Assembly (NCBI RefSeq): GCF_000196115.1
Contig: NC_005027.1
Coordinates: forward strand, 3,658,001 to 3,722,000
Length of the DNA stretch: 64,000 nt
Source: Rhodopirellula baltica SH 1
Lineage (GTDB): Bacteria > Planctomycetota > Planctomycetia > Pirellulales > Pirellulaceae
Direction: 5' to 3'
Below are positions 18,221 through 26,476 of this stretch, piece after piece (positions within the stretch are counted from its first letter, which is position 1; each line of letters begins with the position of its first letter). A program made the position numbers and the translations under genes. The notes beneath the pieces are model-generated. The model was not told where the DNA came from. It saw only the letters and a list, made by a program, of their open reading frames with translations, and ran no database searches.

Positions 18221-18846
18221 TCAAGCCCAATGACTCCCGCTCACGTGCTTAGTGTCCGTGAAACCGATGTTCGCGGGCCAAATTTCCGAGGGTCGCGCGG
18301 CCGAAATCCTTGCCTTACCGGCCCGCTCGGCAAAGGTTGCAAAGCTCACCTAAGGGCGTTTACCCGGACATCGATCCAGGTTGAGGCGTGAATCCATCGA
18401 TCCACAAATCGCCTGCGTCCGATTCCTTTTGTAGATCCCGCAGTTTCTGCACAACCTGCGCTCTCTTGTGCAATGCTCAGCATCCGAAAGCTGAAACGCC
18501 CTGTATTTGAGCACCGATGCCTAACAATCAAACATATTGAATGTGAACCCCCTCCCTAAAGAGGTACAAAGCCCATGCCCAACATTTAGCGACTTTCAAA
18601 TTTTTCTTAAATTTTATTATTTGACTGCTAATCTTTCCCGACCCCACAAACCAGCTTCGGTGAAGATCTCTACCCTAAGCTCGCGAGAAACCCCAGTAGG
18701 AGTAGGCGTTCGATTTCCCAATGGCAAGTTTCGGCCTATTGCTTGCGTTAGGCCAATGAACATCACCGGTGTCACTTTTCGCTGCACCTGACTGCATCGA
18801 GTCACACCACCAATTCATTCGCACATGCACATGGAAATTTAAAGCA
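18221..18846. other. Long non-coding spacer before second DUF1559 gene
   Basis: No supported gene is seen in this 626-bp stretch. The short frames here have no recognisable domains. Around 18590-18640 the DNA is very rich in A and T, unlike its surroundings, and probably lies in or near a promoter; a TTGACT is present but no matching -10 box at normal spacing. The frame of the next gene is open from 18769, but residues before the ATG at 18847 do not look like pilin leader. Confidence 0.45.
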
Positions 18847-19914
18847 ATGCGTCGTTCTGACTCCACTCGTTTATCCAGAAGTTCCGGCTTCACCCTCGTC
18901 GAACTGCTCGTCGTGATCGCCATCATTGGCGTGATGGTCGGCCTGTTGCTTCCAGCCGTTCAATCGGCTCGCGAGGCCGCACGCCGCATGCAGTGTTCCA
19001 ACAACATGAAGCAGTTGGGATTGGCCGTCCACAACTACCACAGCACCTTCAACATGTTCCCGGCCAACATCGGCTCGCAAACCACCACTGGCTCGCCTTA
19101 TCGCGGAGCTTCATGGCTCGTGCAGATTCTTCCGCAAATGGAACAATCGCCTCTCTATGAGAAGCTCACCTTCGTCGATACCGACTTCAGCACCCAAGAC
19201 GCTGTGAACCGAAACTGGGAAGTCCTCGATAACGCAATCGTTCCTGGGTTCAACTGCCCGTCGAACCCAATGCAGAACTATCGCGACAACAACGCCAACG
19301 GCGACACCACCGCAATTGGCGCACCTGACACCTACAAAACTCAAATCGTCGACTACGTCGGTGTTGCTGGTTACTACTACACACCAGGGATTCGCCAAGG
19401 CGATAGCACCTGGCAACCGGGCGGACGTAGCGACGGCTCGCGTAACGTTTGGACCGGCTACGGCTGGATGCAAGACGCTGGCATCATCGGCATTAACAAC
19501 TCGAAGTACCGCAACCCTAAATTCGCGAGCATCCTCGACGGAACCAGCCAAACGATCGCGATCGGCGAACACTCCGCTGAAATGCCTCACGCTGACAAGA
19601 CACGTACCGACAGTCGCCCGAGCAGCCACGCTGGTGGAGCCTGGAACGCTGGACCTTCACAGCACGGCTGGTTGGGTTGGACCGCCAACATCACGGTTCC
19701 ACGTTGGCCCATCAACAGCATCTACTCGGGCAACTACACCCAACTGTACGGCTACACGCTGCACAACGGTTTCCGCTCCAACCACGTCGGCGGTGCAATG
19801 TTCACGATGGGCGATGGTGCGGTCAAATTCATCACCGACAGCATCGACTTTGATGATGTCTTCATGGCGATGAACGGACGCAATGACCGTTTCGTCTACC
19901 AGTATGAATTCTAA
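18847..19914 (+). CDS. DUF1559 pseudopilin-like protein (second copy)
   Basis: Protein of 355 aa when started at the ATG at 18847, which gives a short basic leader and the prepilin processing site at G14 ([15 protein letters not shown]). The block [19 protein letters not shown] is nearly the same as in the first DUF1559 protein, and the C-terminus carries [19 protein letters not shown]. The middle part differs, as is usual among paralogues. It is followed 52 bp later by two overlapping small lipoprotein genes on the same strand, probably one operon. Role inferred: pseudopilin-like exported protein processed by a prepilin peptidase; actual function unknown. Confidence 0.92.
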   Translation: MRRSDSTRLSRSSGFTLVELLVVIAIIGVMVGLLLPAVQSAREAARRMQCSNNMKQLGLAVHNYHSTFNMFPANIGSQTTTGSPYRGASWLVQILPQMEQSPLYEKLTFVDTDFSTQDAVNRNWEVLDNAIVPGFNCPSNPMQNYRDNNANGDTTAIGAPDTYKTQIVDYVGVAGYYYTPGIRQGDSTWQPGGRSDGSRNVWTGYGWMQDAGIIGINNSKYRNPKFASILDGTSQTIAIGEHSAEMPHADKTRTDSRPSSHAGGAWNAGPSQHGWLGWTANITVPRWPINSIYSGNYTQLYGYTLHNGFRSNHVGGAMFTMGDGAVKFITDSIDFDDVFMAMNGRNDRFVYQYEF

Positions 19915-19966
19915 ATCACTTCGACTCAGCTCCAATCAAGATCTATTCAAGAAGGAATCTAATTTA

Positions 19967-20398
19967 ATGAACGGGTTATCGAGACTTCTCACCGGAACGG
20001 CGACGCTTGCCGTACTCACTTTTATCACGGGATGCGGCCCCGAGCTGCCCCCCATCGGCGAAGTCACGGGGCTGGTTACCCAAGACGGAAAACCTGTTGA
20101 AGGTGTCGCACTTGAGTTTGTTCCTACCGAGGGTGGGCGACCATCCATGGCGGTGACGGACAGTGAGGGTCGCTACAGTGCGATGTTCACCGCCGACACC
20201 GACGGAGCTCTCGTCGGAAAACATTCCATTCGCTACGAGATCAACGGCCCAGCCGCTCCGATGCCGGCCAGCCCGGACGCTGAGTTCATCCCAACTTCCA
20301 AGAAGCCCGACATGGGCGGAAAAACAAAGATCGAACCAAGCGAAGTCGAAGTCGTCGACGGCAGCAACGAAATCAACTTTGAGTTTGTTGCTGGATGA
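19967..20398 (+). CDS. Small lipoprotein with transthyretin/carboxypeptidase-regulatory-like fold
   Basis: Predicted lipoprotein of 143 aa. The start at 19967 has an AAGGA site upstream and yields a signal ending at lipobox ITGC. The mature part is a single beta-sandwich of the carboxypeptidase-regulatory/transthyretin type: 'GEVTGLVTQDGKPVEGVALEF', then 'GGRPSMAVTDSEGRYSA', then 'GKHSIRYEI'. This family is common beside DUF1559 genes in planctomycetes and is thought to bind surface partners. Its stop overlaps the start of the next gene by 4 bp (ATGA). The two proteins are recognisably similar and look like a tandem duplication. Confidence 0.85.
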   Translation: MNGLSRLLTGTATLAVLTFITGCGPELPPIGEVTGLVTQDGKPVEGVALEFVPTEGGRPSMAVTDSEGRYSAMFTADTDGALVGKHSIRYEINGPAAPMPASPDAEFIPTSKKPDMGGKTKIEPSEVEVVDGSNEINFEFVAG

Positions 20399-20961
20399 GT
20401 CTTCTGCGAATTGCGATTGGATCGTGCCTGCTGATGACGATTGGTTGCGAACCGCAACCATCGTCAAAGCTGGGGCAAGTGACCGGCACAGTCTTTCATG
20501 ACGGTGTGCCGGTCCCGAACATGGCAATCGAATTCCACCCAGTCTCCGGCGGGCGTCCATCGCTCGCCTTCACGAATGACAGTGGGCAATTCGAAGCGAT
20601 CTATCTAGCCAATGTTCCTGGGGCGAAGATTGGCGCACACGACATTCGCTATGAACTGACACCAGGCAAATTGGCGGCTGATATCTCTCCGGCAGAAATG
20701 CTGGAGATTGAACGACCCAAGATTGCAAACGGAGCGATCCTCGACCTGACTCGCGTGACCGTGAAGCAAGGCAGCAATCACTTCGAATTCAAATTGATTC
20801 CGCCTCCCGAAGGAGAAATGCTTCCTGAAGAAGCGGGATACGAAGCTTCGGCACCGCCCGCGGATCCCGGTCCAGCAGTTGATGCCGACGAACCCGAAGT
20901 GATGCTTTTTGTTCAGCCAATCAAAGAAGACGCACCAGCAGACGAAGCCGCACCGGAATGA
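20395..20961 (+). CDS. Small lipoprotein with carboxypeptidase-regulatory-like fold (tandem paralogue)
   Basis: Predicted lipoprotein of 188 aa: basic start, hydrophobic segment and lipobox cysteine in LLMTIGC. The beta-sandwich domain repeats the features of its upstream neighbour (GQVTGTVFHDGVPVPNMAIEF; GGRPSLAFTNDSGQFEA; GAHDIRYEL). A ~45-residue acidic, Pro/Ala-rich tail (EAGYEASAPPADPGPAVDADEP) is present only here. Its ATG overlaps the previous stop by 4 bp, implying coupled translation. It is the last gene of the DUF1559 unit and converges on gdhA across a gap that holds a 16-bp-stem hairpin. Confidence 0.82.
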   Translation: MSLLRIAIGSCLLMTIGCEPQPSSKLGQVTGTVFHDGVPVPNMAIEFHPVSGGRPSLAFTNDSGQFEAIYLANVPGAKIGAHDIRYELTPGKLAADISPAEMLEIERPKIANGAILDLTRVTVKQGSNHFEFKLIPPPEGEMLPEEAGYEASAPPADPGPAVDADEPEVMLFVQPIKEDAPADEAAPE

Positions 20962-21026
20962 ACGTTGAGGTCACTTCCGGCGTGCTTTGATCCAACATCG
21001 CTGATGTCAATCTCATAGGCAGCCAA

Positions 21027-21064
21027 CCGGAACGTTTCGCGAAGCAACCTTCGCGAACGTTCGG
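21027..21064. terminator. Strong bidirectional hairpin between convergent genes
   Basis: Left arm 21027-21044 (CCGGAACGTTTCGCGAAG) and right arm 21049-21064 pair around a 4-nt loop CAAC, with about 16 pairs and two unpaired bases in the left arm. It lies between the stop of the lipoprotein gene (20961) and the stop of gdhA (21076). There is no long T-run on either side, so it is a read-through barrier or mRNA 3'-end stabiliser rather than a classical terminator. Confidence 0.6.
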
Positions 21065-21075
21065 TGCGGGCTCGA

Positions 21076-22317
21076 TCAAGCCAAGCCGGCGAGTTCCGTT
21101 GCACGACGAACTCTTGAGATTCCGATCATGTAGGCGGCGGTTCGAAGTGACACTTCGTGCTGAGCCGCCATCTGCCAAACCTTTTCGAACGCTTCATTCA
21201 TCGTGTGATCGAGTTCTTGACGCACACGATCCAGCGGCCATCGGTAGTGCTGCCGGTTTTGCACCCATTCGAAATAGCTGACCGTCACGCCGCCCGCGTT
21301 GGCGAGAATGTCCGGCAGAATCGTGACCCCACGATCGTGAAGTGCCGCGTCGGCATCTGGATCGACCGGACCGTTCGCTGCCTCAACAATGACTTTCGCG
21401 TTGATGTCTTGAGCATTCTTTTGCGTGATGACACCACCCAACGCGGCGGGAATCAACACCTCGACATGATCGAGTTTCAACAACGCATCAAGCGGCAAAT
21501 GCTCGGCTCGCTCGAATCCTTCCAGCAATCCCTTTGGGTGCGCAAACTTGTGACGCAGCAACTCGGGGATGTTCAATCCGTCGGCGTTGTAATAGGTCCC
21601 GGTGATGTCCGAAACCGCGACGATCGGAAACTGGGCGTCATGCAAGAACTTGGCGGCATGTGAACCCACATTCCCAAAACCTTGAATGGCAACGCGAGTC
21701 TTTGATGCATCCATTCCCAAACGCTTGGTCAACTTCACTGTCAAAGTCCCGACCCCGCGACCGGTCGCTTCTTCACGGCCCTTGGCACCATATTCTTCGA
21801 CGGGCTTTCCCGTGATGACGGCCGGATGAAAACCGTGGTACTTTTCCCATTGGTTCCGGAACCAGGCCATCACTTGGTGATCCGTACCCATGTCAGGTGC
21901 GGGAATGTCCGTATCAGGCCCCACGATGTCATGAATCTGATCGACAAACGCCCGAGTCAGTCGTTCGATCTCGGCCGACGACATCTTGCTGGGATCAATT
22001 CCAATGCCGCCTTTTGCTCCGCCATATGGCAAATCGACCACGGCGGTTTTCCAAGTCATCAAACTCGCCAATGCGCGAGTTTCATCCAGGTCGACTTCGG
22101 GGTGGAATCGCAATCCGCCCTTCATGGGGCCGCGACTGTGATCGTGCTGAACACGAAATCCGATGTAATTCGCGAGACGCCCGTCATCGAGACGGATGGT
22201 CACTTGGACCTGCACCTCACGCTGGGGCATCAACAAAGCTTCTCGAAGATCCGGATCAATCTCTAAACGATCCGCGGCTTGGTCAAAGAAAATCCGCGTG
22301 GCTTCGAAAGCTTTCAT
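21076..22317 (-). CDS. gdhA: Glutamate dehydrogenase
   Basis: Enzyme of 413 aa, the normal size for the Glu/Leu/Phe/Val dehydrogenase family, interconverting glutamate with 2-oxoglutarate plus ammonia. The substrate site is clear: 'RGPMKGGLRFHPEVD', the catalytic-lysine region PYGGAKGGI (~residues 98-106) and 'PAPDMGTDHQVMAWF'. The Rossmann coenzyme motif is IQGFGNVGSHAA (~210-221), followed by VAVSDITG; the acidic residue there favours NAD over NADP, an inference only. 'NAGGVTVSYFEWVQN' near the C-terminus is typical. It is the last of four same-strand genes with korA, korB and cysK, 31 bp after cysK, so the run likely links 2-oxoglutarate production and use. Confidence 0.93.
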   Translation of the reverse strand: MKAFEATRIFFDQAADRLEIDPDLREALLMPQREVQVQVTIRLDDGRLANYIGFRVQHDHSRGPMKGGLRFHPEVDLDETRALASLMTWKTAVVDLPYGGAKGGIGIDPSKMSSAEIERLTRAFVDQIHDIVGPDTDIPAPDMGTDHQVMAWFRNQWEKYHGFHPAVITGKPVEEYGAKGREEATGRGVGTLTVKLTKRLGMDASKTRVAIQGFGNVGSHAAKFLHDAQFPIVAVSDITGTYYNADGLNIPELLRHKFAHPKGLLEGFERAEHLPLDALLKLDHVEVLIPAALGGVITQKNAQDINAKVIVEAANGPVDPDADAALHDRGVTILPDILANAGGVTVSYFEWVQNRQHYRWPLDRVRQELDHTMNEAFEKVWQMAAQHEVSLRTAAYMIGISRVRRATELAGLA

Positions 22318-22348
22318 GTTGCCTACCAGTTATCAGACATAAACACCA

Positions 22349-23290
22349 TTACAAACCTAGGTCACCAAACAGCGGCGTGCTGAGATAACGTTCACCTAAG
22401 CTGCACATCACGGTGACAATACGCTTGCCCTTCATCTCGGGTCGCGCAGCAATCTGAGCAGCCGCCCACATGTTTGCACCGCTGCTGATCCCCGCGACGA
22501 TGCCTTCTTGCTTGGCAAGCTGACGCCCCCACTCGAACGCATCTTCGTCATCGACCTGAACGACGTCATCAATGATCGACGTGTCCAAATTTCCGGGAAT
22601 GAAGCCTGCGCCAATTCCTTGAATGCGGTGTTTGCCAGGTGATCCGCCACTGATCACGGGCGAATGCTTTGGTTCGACCGCGAATGCTTTGAAGTCTGGG
22701 TTTTGTTTCTTCAAGTAGCGAGCCACACCAGTGATCGTTCCGCCCGTTCCAACGCCCGCCACGATCGCGTCGATCTTCCCGTCCGTGTCGGCCCAAATTT
22801 CAGGGCCGGTGGTCGCTTCGTGGATCGCAGGGTTAGATGGGTTCTCAAATTGCTGCGGCATGAACGAGTTGTCGGTTTGGTCGACCAACTCTTGAGCCGT
22901 TGTGATTGCCCCCTTCATCCCGTCACCAGCAGGCGTCAACACCAAGTTGGCCCCCATCGCTCGAAGCAACGCACGGCGTTCGACCGACATCGATTCAGGC
23001 ATCGTGAGCGTCAGCTTGTAGCCTTTCGCGGCACAAACAAACGCGAGAGCAATTCCGGTGTTGCCACTGGTGGGTTCGATGATGTGCGTATCGGGGTTGA
23101 TGCTTCCATCGCGTTCCCCAGCTTCGATCATCGCAACGCCGATACGGTCTTTCACGCTATTGAGCGGCTGAAAGAACTCGCACTTGGCGAAGACAGTCGC
23201 ATCACCCGAAGGCACCAAGCGATTGATCTGCACCATCGGCGTGTCACCGATCGCGCGGGCAATGTTGTCGAAAGTTTTTCCTCGAGACAT
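22349..23290 (-). CDS. cysK: Cysteine synthase (O-acetylserine sulfhydrylase)
   Basis: PLP enzyme of 313 aa that makes cysteine from O-acetylserine and sulfide. Motifs: PLNSVKDRIG with the PLP-binding lysine (~residue 45), PTSGNTGIAL binding the substrate carboxylate, and GVGTGGTITG holding the PLP phosphate. The ATG at 23290 is chosen because it overlaps the korB stop by one base (TGATG), indicating translational coupling; the frame extends six codons further upstream inside korB. Coupling a sulfur-assimilation enzyme to a 2-oxoglutarate:ferredoxin oxidoreductase is unusual. A cystathionine beta-synthase-like role cannot be excluded from sequence, but length and motifs fit CysK. Confidence 0.93.
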   Translation of the reverse strand: MSRGKTFDNIARAIGDTPMVQINRLVPSGDATVFAKCEFFQPLNSVKDRIGVAMIEAGERDGSINPDTHIIEPTSGNTGIALAFVCAAKGYKLTLTMPESMSVERRALLRAMGANLVLTPAGDGMKGAITTAQELVDQTDNSFMPQQFENPSNPAIHEATTGPEIWADTDGKIDAIVAGVGTGGTITGVARYLKKQNPDFKAFAVEPKHSPVISGGSPGKHRIQGIGAGFIPGNLDTSIIDDVVQVDDEDAFEWGRQLAKQEGIVAGISSGANMWAAAQIAARPEMKGKRIVTVMCSLGERYLSTPLFGDLGL

Positions 23291-24303
23291 CAGGCTGTAA
23301 CCTCCCATGTATCGCCGCTACGGAACAGCTTAGACAGATCGCCTTCGCCGCGTGCCGCTTTGGCTTGCGTGACTTGCTCGTTGATTTGATCGTTGTACGT
23401 TGCCACTCCAGCAACACTACGCAGAACACCGATTGGCTCTGGCATGTCGGGGTAACGCATCCGTGCCAACATCATTTGGATCGAAGGATTCGGATCATGT
23501 GCGTCATGAATCAACAAATCATCGGCTGGGACATCGGCGGTGTTGACGACTTCGAGATGGCTGCCGACCAAACGAATCCCCTTGTCACGTTCGGCACCAA
23601 AGATCAACGGCTTGCCGTGTTCCAACTCGATCACATTGTCCGCACGCTGTTTACGTTCTTGTGCGTAAGCCATCGCCCCATCGTTGAACACGTTGCAGTT
23701 TTGATAAACCTCAACGAGTGATGTTCCTTTATGCTCGGCAGCCGCCTTGAGCGTTTTGCCCAAGTGCTGAACGTGTGCATCGATGCTGCGTGCGACAAAC
23801 GTCGCTTCGGCGGCCAATGCCACTGACAGTGGACTTAGCGGGTGATCGATCGCACCCATCGGCGTGCTCTTGGTGACCTGACCTTCGGTGCTGGTTGGGC
23901 TGTACTGCCCCTTTGTCAGACCATAAATCCGGTTGTTGAACAGAACGATGTTGACGTCGAGGTTACGGCGCAAGCAGTGGATGAAGTGGTTGCCACCGAT
24001 GGACAACGCGTCGCCATCGCCGGTGATGACCCACACCATCAAATCGGGGCGGGTCGACTTCAACCCGGTCGCGAATGTTGGTGCACGACCGTGGATGCTG
24101 TGCATTCCATAAGTGTTCATGTAATACGGGAATCGGCTGCTGCAACCGATGCCGCTGACGAACACTGTCTTCTCGCGAGGCACACCAAGATCCGGCAGGA
24201 TCTTTTTCATCTGAGCGAGAATCGAATAGTCACCGCAACCTGGGCACCAGCGAACGTCTTGATCGGAGGCGAAGTCAGCGGCCTTGAGGACAGGAAGATT
24301 CAT
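23290..24303 (-). CDS. korB: 2-oxoacid:ferredoxin oxidoreductase subunit beta
   Basis: Beta subunit (337 aa from the ATG at 24303; the open frame runs further upstream to 24501 but the extra sequence is not family-like). It binds thiamine pyrophosphate: 'RWCPGCGDYSILAQM' near residue 22 and 'GDGDALSIGGNHFIH' around residue 100 with the Mg-binding GDG-x-N pattern. With KorA it oxidatively decarboxylates 2-oxoglutarate to succinyl-CoA, reducing ferredoxin, or runs in reverse. Other 2-oxoacids are possible, but the two-subunit form with a fused gamma-alpha chain fits KorAB. It lies 73 bp after korA and overlaps cysK by one base. Confidence 0.92.
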   Translation of the reverse strand: MNLPVLKAADFASDQDVRWCPGCGDYSILAQMKKILPDLGVPREKTVFVSGIGCSSRFPYYMNTYGMHSIHGRAPTFATGLKSTRPDLMVWVITGDGDALSIGGNHFIHCLRRNLDVNIVLFNNRIYGLTKGQYSPTSTEGQVTKSTPMGAIDHPLSPLSVALAAEATFVARSIDAHVQHLGKTLKAAAEHKGTSLVEVYQNCNVFNDGAMAYAQERKQRADNVIELEHGKPLIFGAERDKGIRLVGSHLEVVNTADVPADDLLIHDAHDPNPSIQMMLARMRYPDMPEPIGVLRSVAGVATYNDQINEQVTQAKAARGEGDLSKLFRSGDTWEVTA

Positions 24304-24376
24304 AGGATTGAATGATTGTGTGGGGATGATTTTGGCAAAGTTGAACGACAACGAAAGCGAACAGATTGGCGAACGC

Positions 24377-26260
24377 CTAACCCGCTTTGCTTTGCGAATG
24401 CGTCGAAGTGTGTTTGCTGATGGCTTCCACCAATTCGGAAACAGCAAACGGTTTGCCTTGGATTTTGTTGATCCCAATGCAGTCCACGAGATACTCGGCA
24501 CGAAGCAGCATTCGCAGTTGGCCCGAGTTCAGTTCCGGCACGACGACCGTTTTGAACGACTTCAGCAAAGTGCCGATGTTGCGTGGCAACGGATTGACGT
24601 AACGAATGTGGGCATGGGACACCGAATGACCGGCTTGGCGACAACGATTGACCGCCGTGTGGCATGCGCCATACGTTCCGCCCCACGACACCACCAAGAC
24701 ATCGCCCGACGTTTCGCCGTTGACGTCTTGCTCTGGAATCCGTTCGGCAATCTTCGCGACCTTGGCCGCGCGAGTATCACACATGTGTTGGTGGTTGGCG
24801 GGATCGTATGACACGTTGCCCGTGCCGTCCTCTTTTTCCAGTCCACCAACGCGGTGCATCAACTCAGGCGTTCCCGGAATCGCCCAAGGACGTGCCAAGT
24901 TCTCGTTGCGAGCGTATGGCAAGAATGGGCCGTCGCCGGTGTGCTCTTCCGGATGACTGCAACTGATCGTTGGCAACTCATCCATGTCCGGAATCTTCCA
25001 AGGCTCGCTGCCGTTGGCAATGTAGCCATCCGACAACAGCATCACGGGAACCATGCATTCCGTCGCGATACGCCATGCTTCCACGGCCATTGCGAAACAA
25101 TCGCCAGGCGAACGTGGTGCCAGGACTGGCATTGGAGCTTCTCCGTTGCGGCCGAACATGACTTGCAACAAATCGCTCTGTTCGGTCTTGGTCGGCAATC
25201 CGGTGCTGGGTCCACCGCGTTGAACGTTGATCACGATCATTGGCAATTCCAACATCACGCCCAATCCCATCGCTTCACCCTTCAAAGCGATGCCAGGACC
25301 ACTGCTGGCGGTAACCGCCATCGTGCCGCCAAATGCCGCCCCGATGGTTGCTCCGATCGCGGCGATTTCGTCTTCGGCTTGGAATGTGCGAACGCCAAAG
25401 TTCTTGAACTTGGTCAGCTCGTGCAAAATGTCCGAGGCGGGCGTGATGGGATACGTTCCGTAGAACATCTCTTTGTTGCTGATCTTTGATGCAGCAATCA
25501 ATCCCCACGCCAGGGCTTGGTTGCCCATGATGTTGCGATAAGTGCCCGGTTCCAATTCCGCGGCTTCGACTTGATAGCTTTCGCTGAACTCTTCCGTCGT
25601 TTCGCCATACGCCCAACCGGCACGAAGCGCCGCAACGTTGGCCGCGGCAACGTCTGGCTTCTTACCAAATTTGGCTTCGATGAAACGAAGCGTTGGATCG
25701 AGCGATCGACCAAACAACCAGTACACCAATCCCATTGCGAAGAAGTTCTTGCAGCGATCGGCGATCTTGGTCGAAAGACCGTGCTCCGCGACGGCCGCGC
25801 GAGTCAGTTTGGTCATCGCGACCTTCACGACTCGATAGGACTGGTCAATCACGTCGGCTTCGAGCGGATTGCTCTCGACCTTGGCGAGCTTGTATTCCTT
25901 CTCGTTGAATCCATCTTCGTTGGCGATCAGGATTCCGCCTTTGCGAAGGTCGCCAATGTTGGTGACCATAGCCGCGGGGTTCATCACCACCAACGCGTCC
26001 AGGGTGTCGCCGGGCGTGAAGATCGCCTCGCTCGCGAATTGAACCTGGAACCCAGAAACCCCAGCCCGGGTGCCGCGTGGGGCACGAATTTCAGCGGGGA
26101 AATCGGGGAATGTAGCCACGTCGTTGCCTGCCAACGCCGAAGTGTTGGTCAACTGCGTGCCCAAAAGCTGCATTCCGTCGCCCGAGTCACCGCACAAGCG
26201 AACAGTGATCCCCGGTACGGATTCGATTTTTTTATTGGTCGTCGGCGTAGAAGTGGTCAT
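24377..26260 (-). CDS. korA: 2-oxoacid:ferredoxin oxidoreductase, fused gamma-alpha subunit
   Basis: Protein of 627 aa in which the gamma domain (residues ~15-205; 'LCGDSGDGMQLLGTQLT') is fused ahead of the alpha pyrimidine-binding domain ('MFYGTYPITPASDILHEL', ~residue 260) and the C-terminal alpha domain II ('VVSWGGTYGAC'). This fused order is standard for KorA-type 2-oxoglutarate:ferredoxin oxidoreductases. It is the first gene of the korA-korB-cysK-gdhA run and is preceded by a 216-bp gap where the promoter must lie. The enzyme is cytoplasmic and works in an oxidative or reductive TCA segment, or in supplying reduced ferredoxin; direction cannot be told. Confidence 0.92.
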   Translation of the reverse strand: MTTSTPTTNKKIESVPGITVRLCGDSGDGMQLLGTQLTNTSALAGNDVATFPDFPAEIRAPRGTRAGVSGFQVQFASEAIFTPGDTLDALVVMNPAAMVTNIGDLRKGGILIANEDGFNEKEYKLAKVESNPLEADVIDQSYRVVKVAMTKLTRAAVAEHGLSTKIADRCKNFFAMGLVYWLFGRSLDPTLRFIEAKFGKKPDVAAANVAALRAGWAYGETTEEFSESYQVEAAELEPGTYRNIMGNQALAWGLIAASKISNKEMFYGTYPITPASDILHELTKFKNFGVRTFQAEDEIAAIGATIGAAFGGTMAVTASSGPGIALKGEAMGLGVMLELPMIVINVQRGGPSTGLPTKTEQSDLLQVMFGRNGEAPMPVLAPRSPGDCFAMAVEAWRIATECMVPVMLLSDGYIANGSEPWKIPDMDELPTISCSHPEEHTGDGPFLPYARNENLARPWAIPGTPELMHRVGGLEKEDGTGNVSYDPANHQHMCDTRAAKVAKIAERIPEQDVNGETSGDVLVVSWGGTYGACHTAVNRCRQAGHSVSHAHIRYVNPLPRNIGTLLKSFKTVVVPELNSGQLRMLLRAEYLVDCIGINKIQGKPFAVSELVEAISKHTSTHSQSKAG

Positions 26261-26476
26261 GGATGCGAAATCGCCCTTTCGGGACGTTCAAGCGGGTCGA
26301 CCCAGCCTGCCTTAAGGGCAGTTGAAAGCTCGGTCGAATCGAAAAGAGGTTGAGAATTTGCCGGTAAGCAACCGCACGGGCGAGAGAGCCAGCAAAAAGT
26401 GGTGGACTTTAGGGATTGTATCGATCAATCCGGTTAGGAAACTGACCCGAATTCTAACTTTTTTCCCATTCCAGCG

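Noticed and set aside
13114..18587. Shared GCCCAACATTT upstream of both DUF1559 genes (13114-13124 and 18577-18587)
   Set aside because: An 11-bp match between two long spacers is not far from chance, and the distances to the genes differ (331 and 270 bp).
25517..26353. 278-codon plus-strand open frame opposite korA
   Set aside because: Entirely antisense to the gamma domain of korA; no signal peptide, motif or ribosome site.
26261..26476. Minus-strand TACAAT as -10 box for korA
   Set aside because: A good -10 match is present near 26420, but there is no acceptable -35 at 16-18 bp and it is far from the start, so it was not called.
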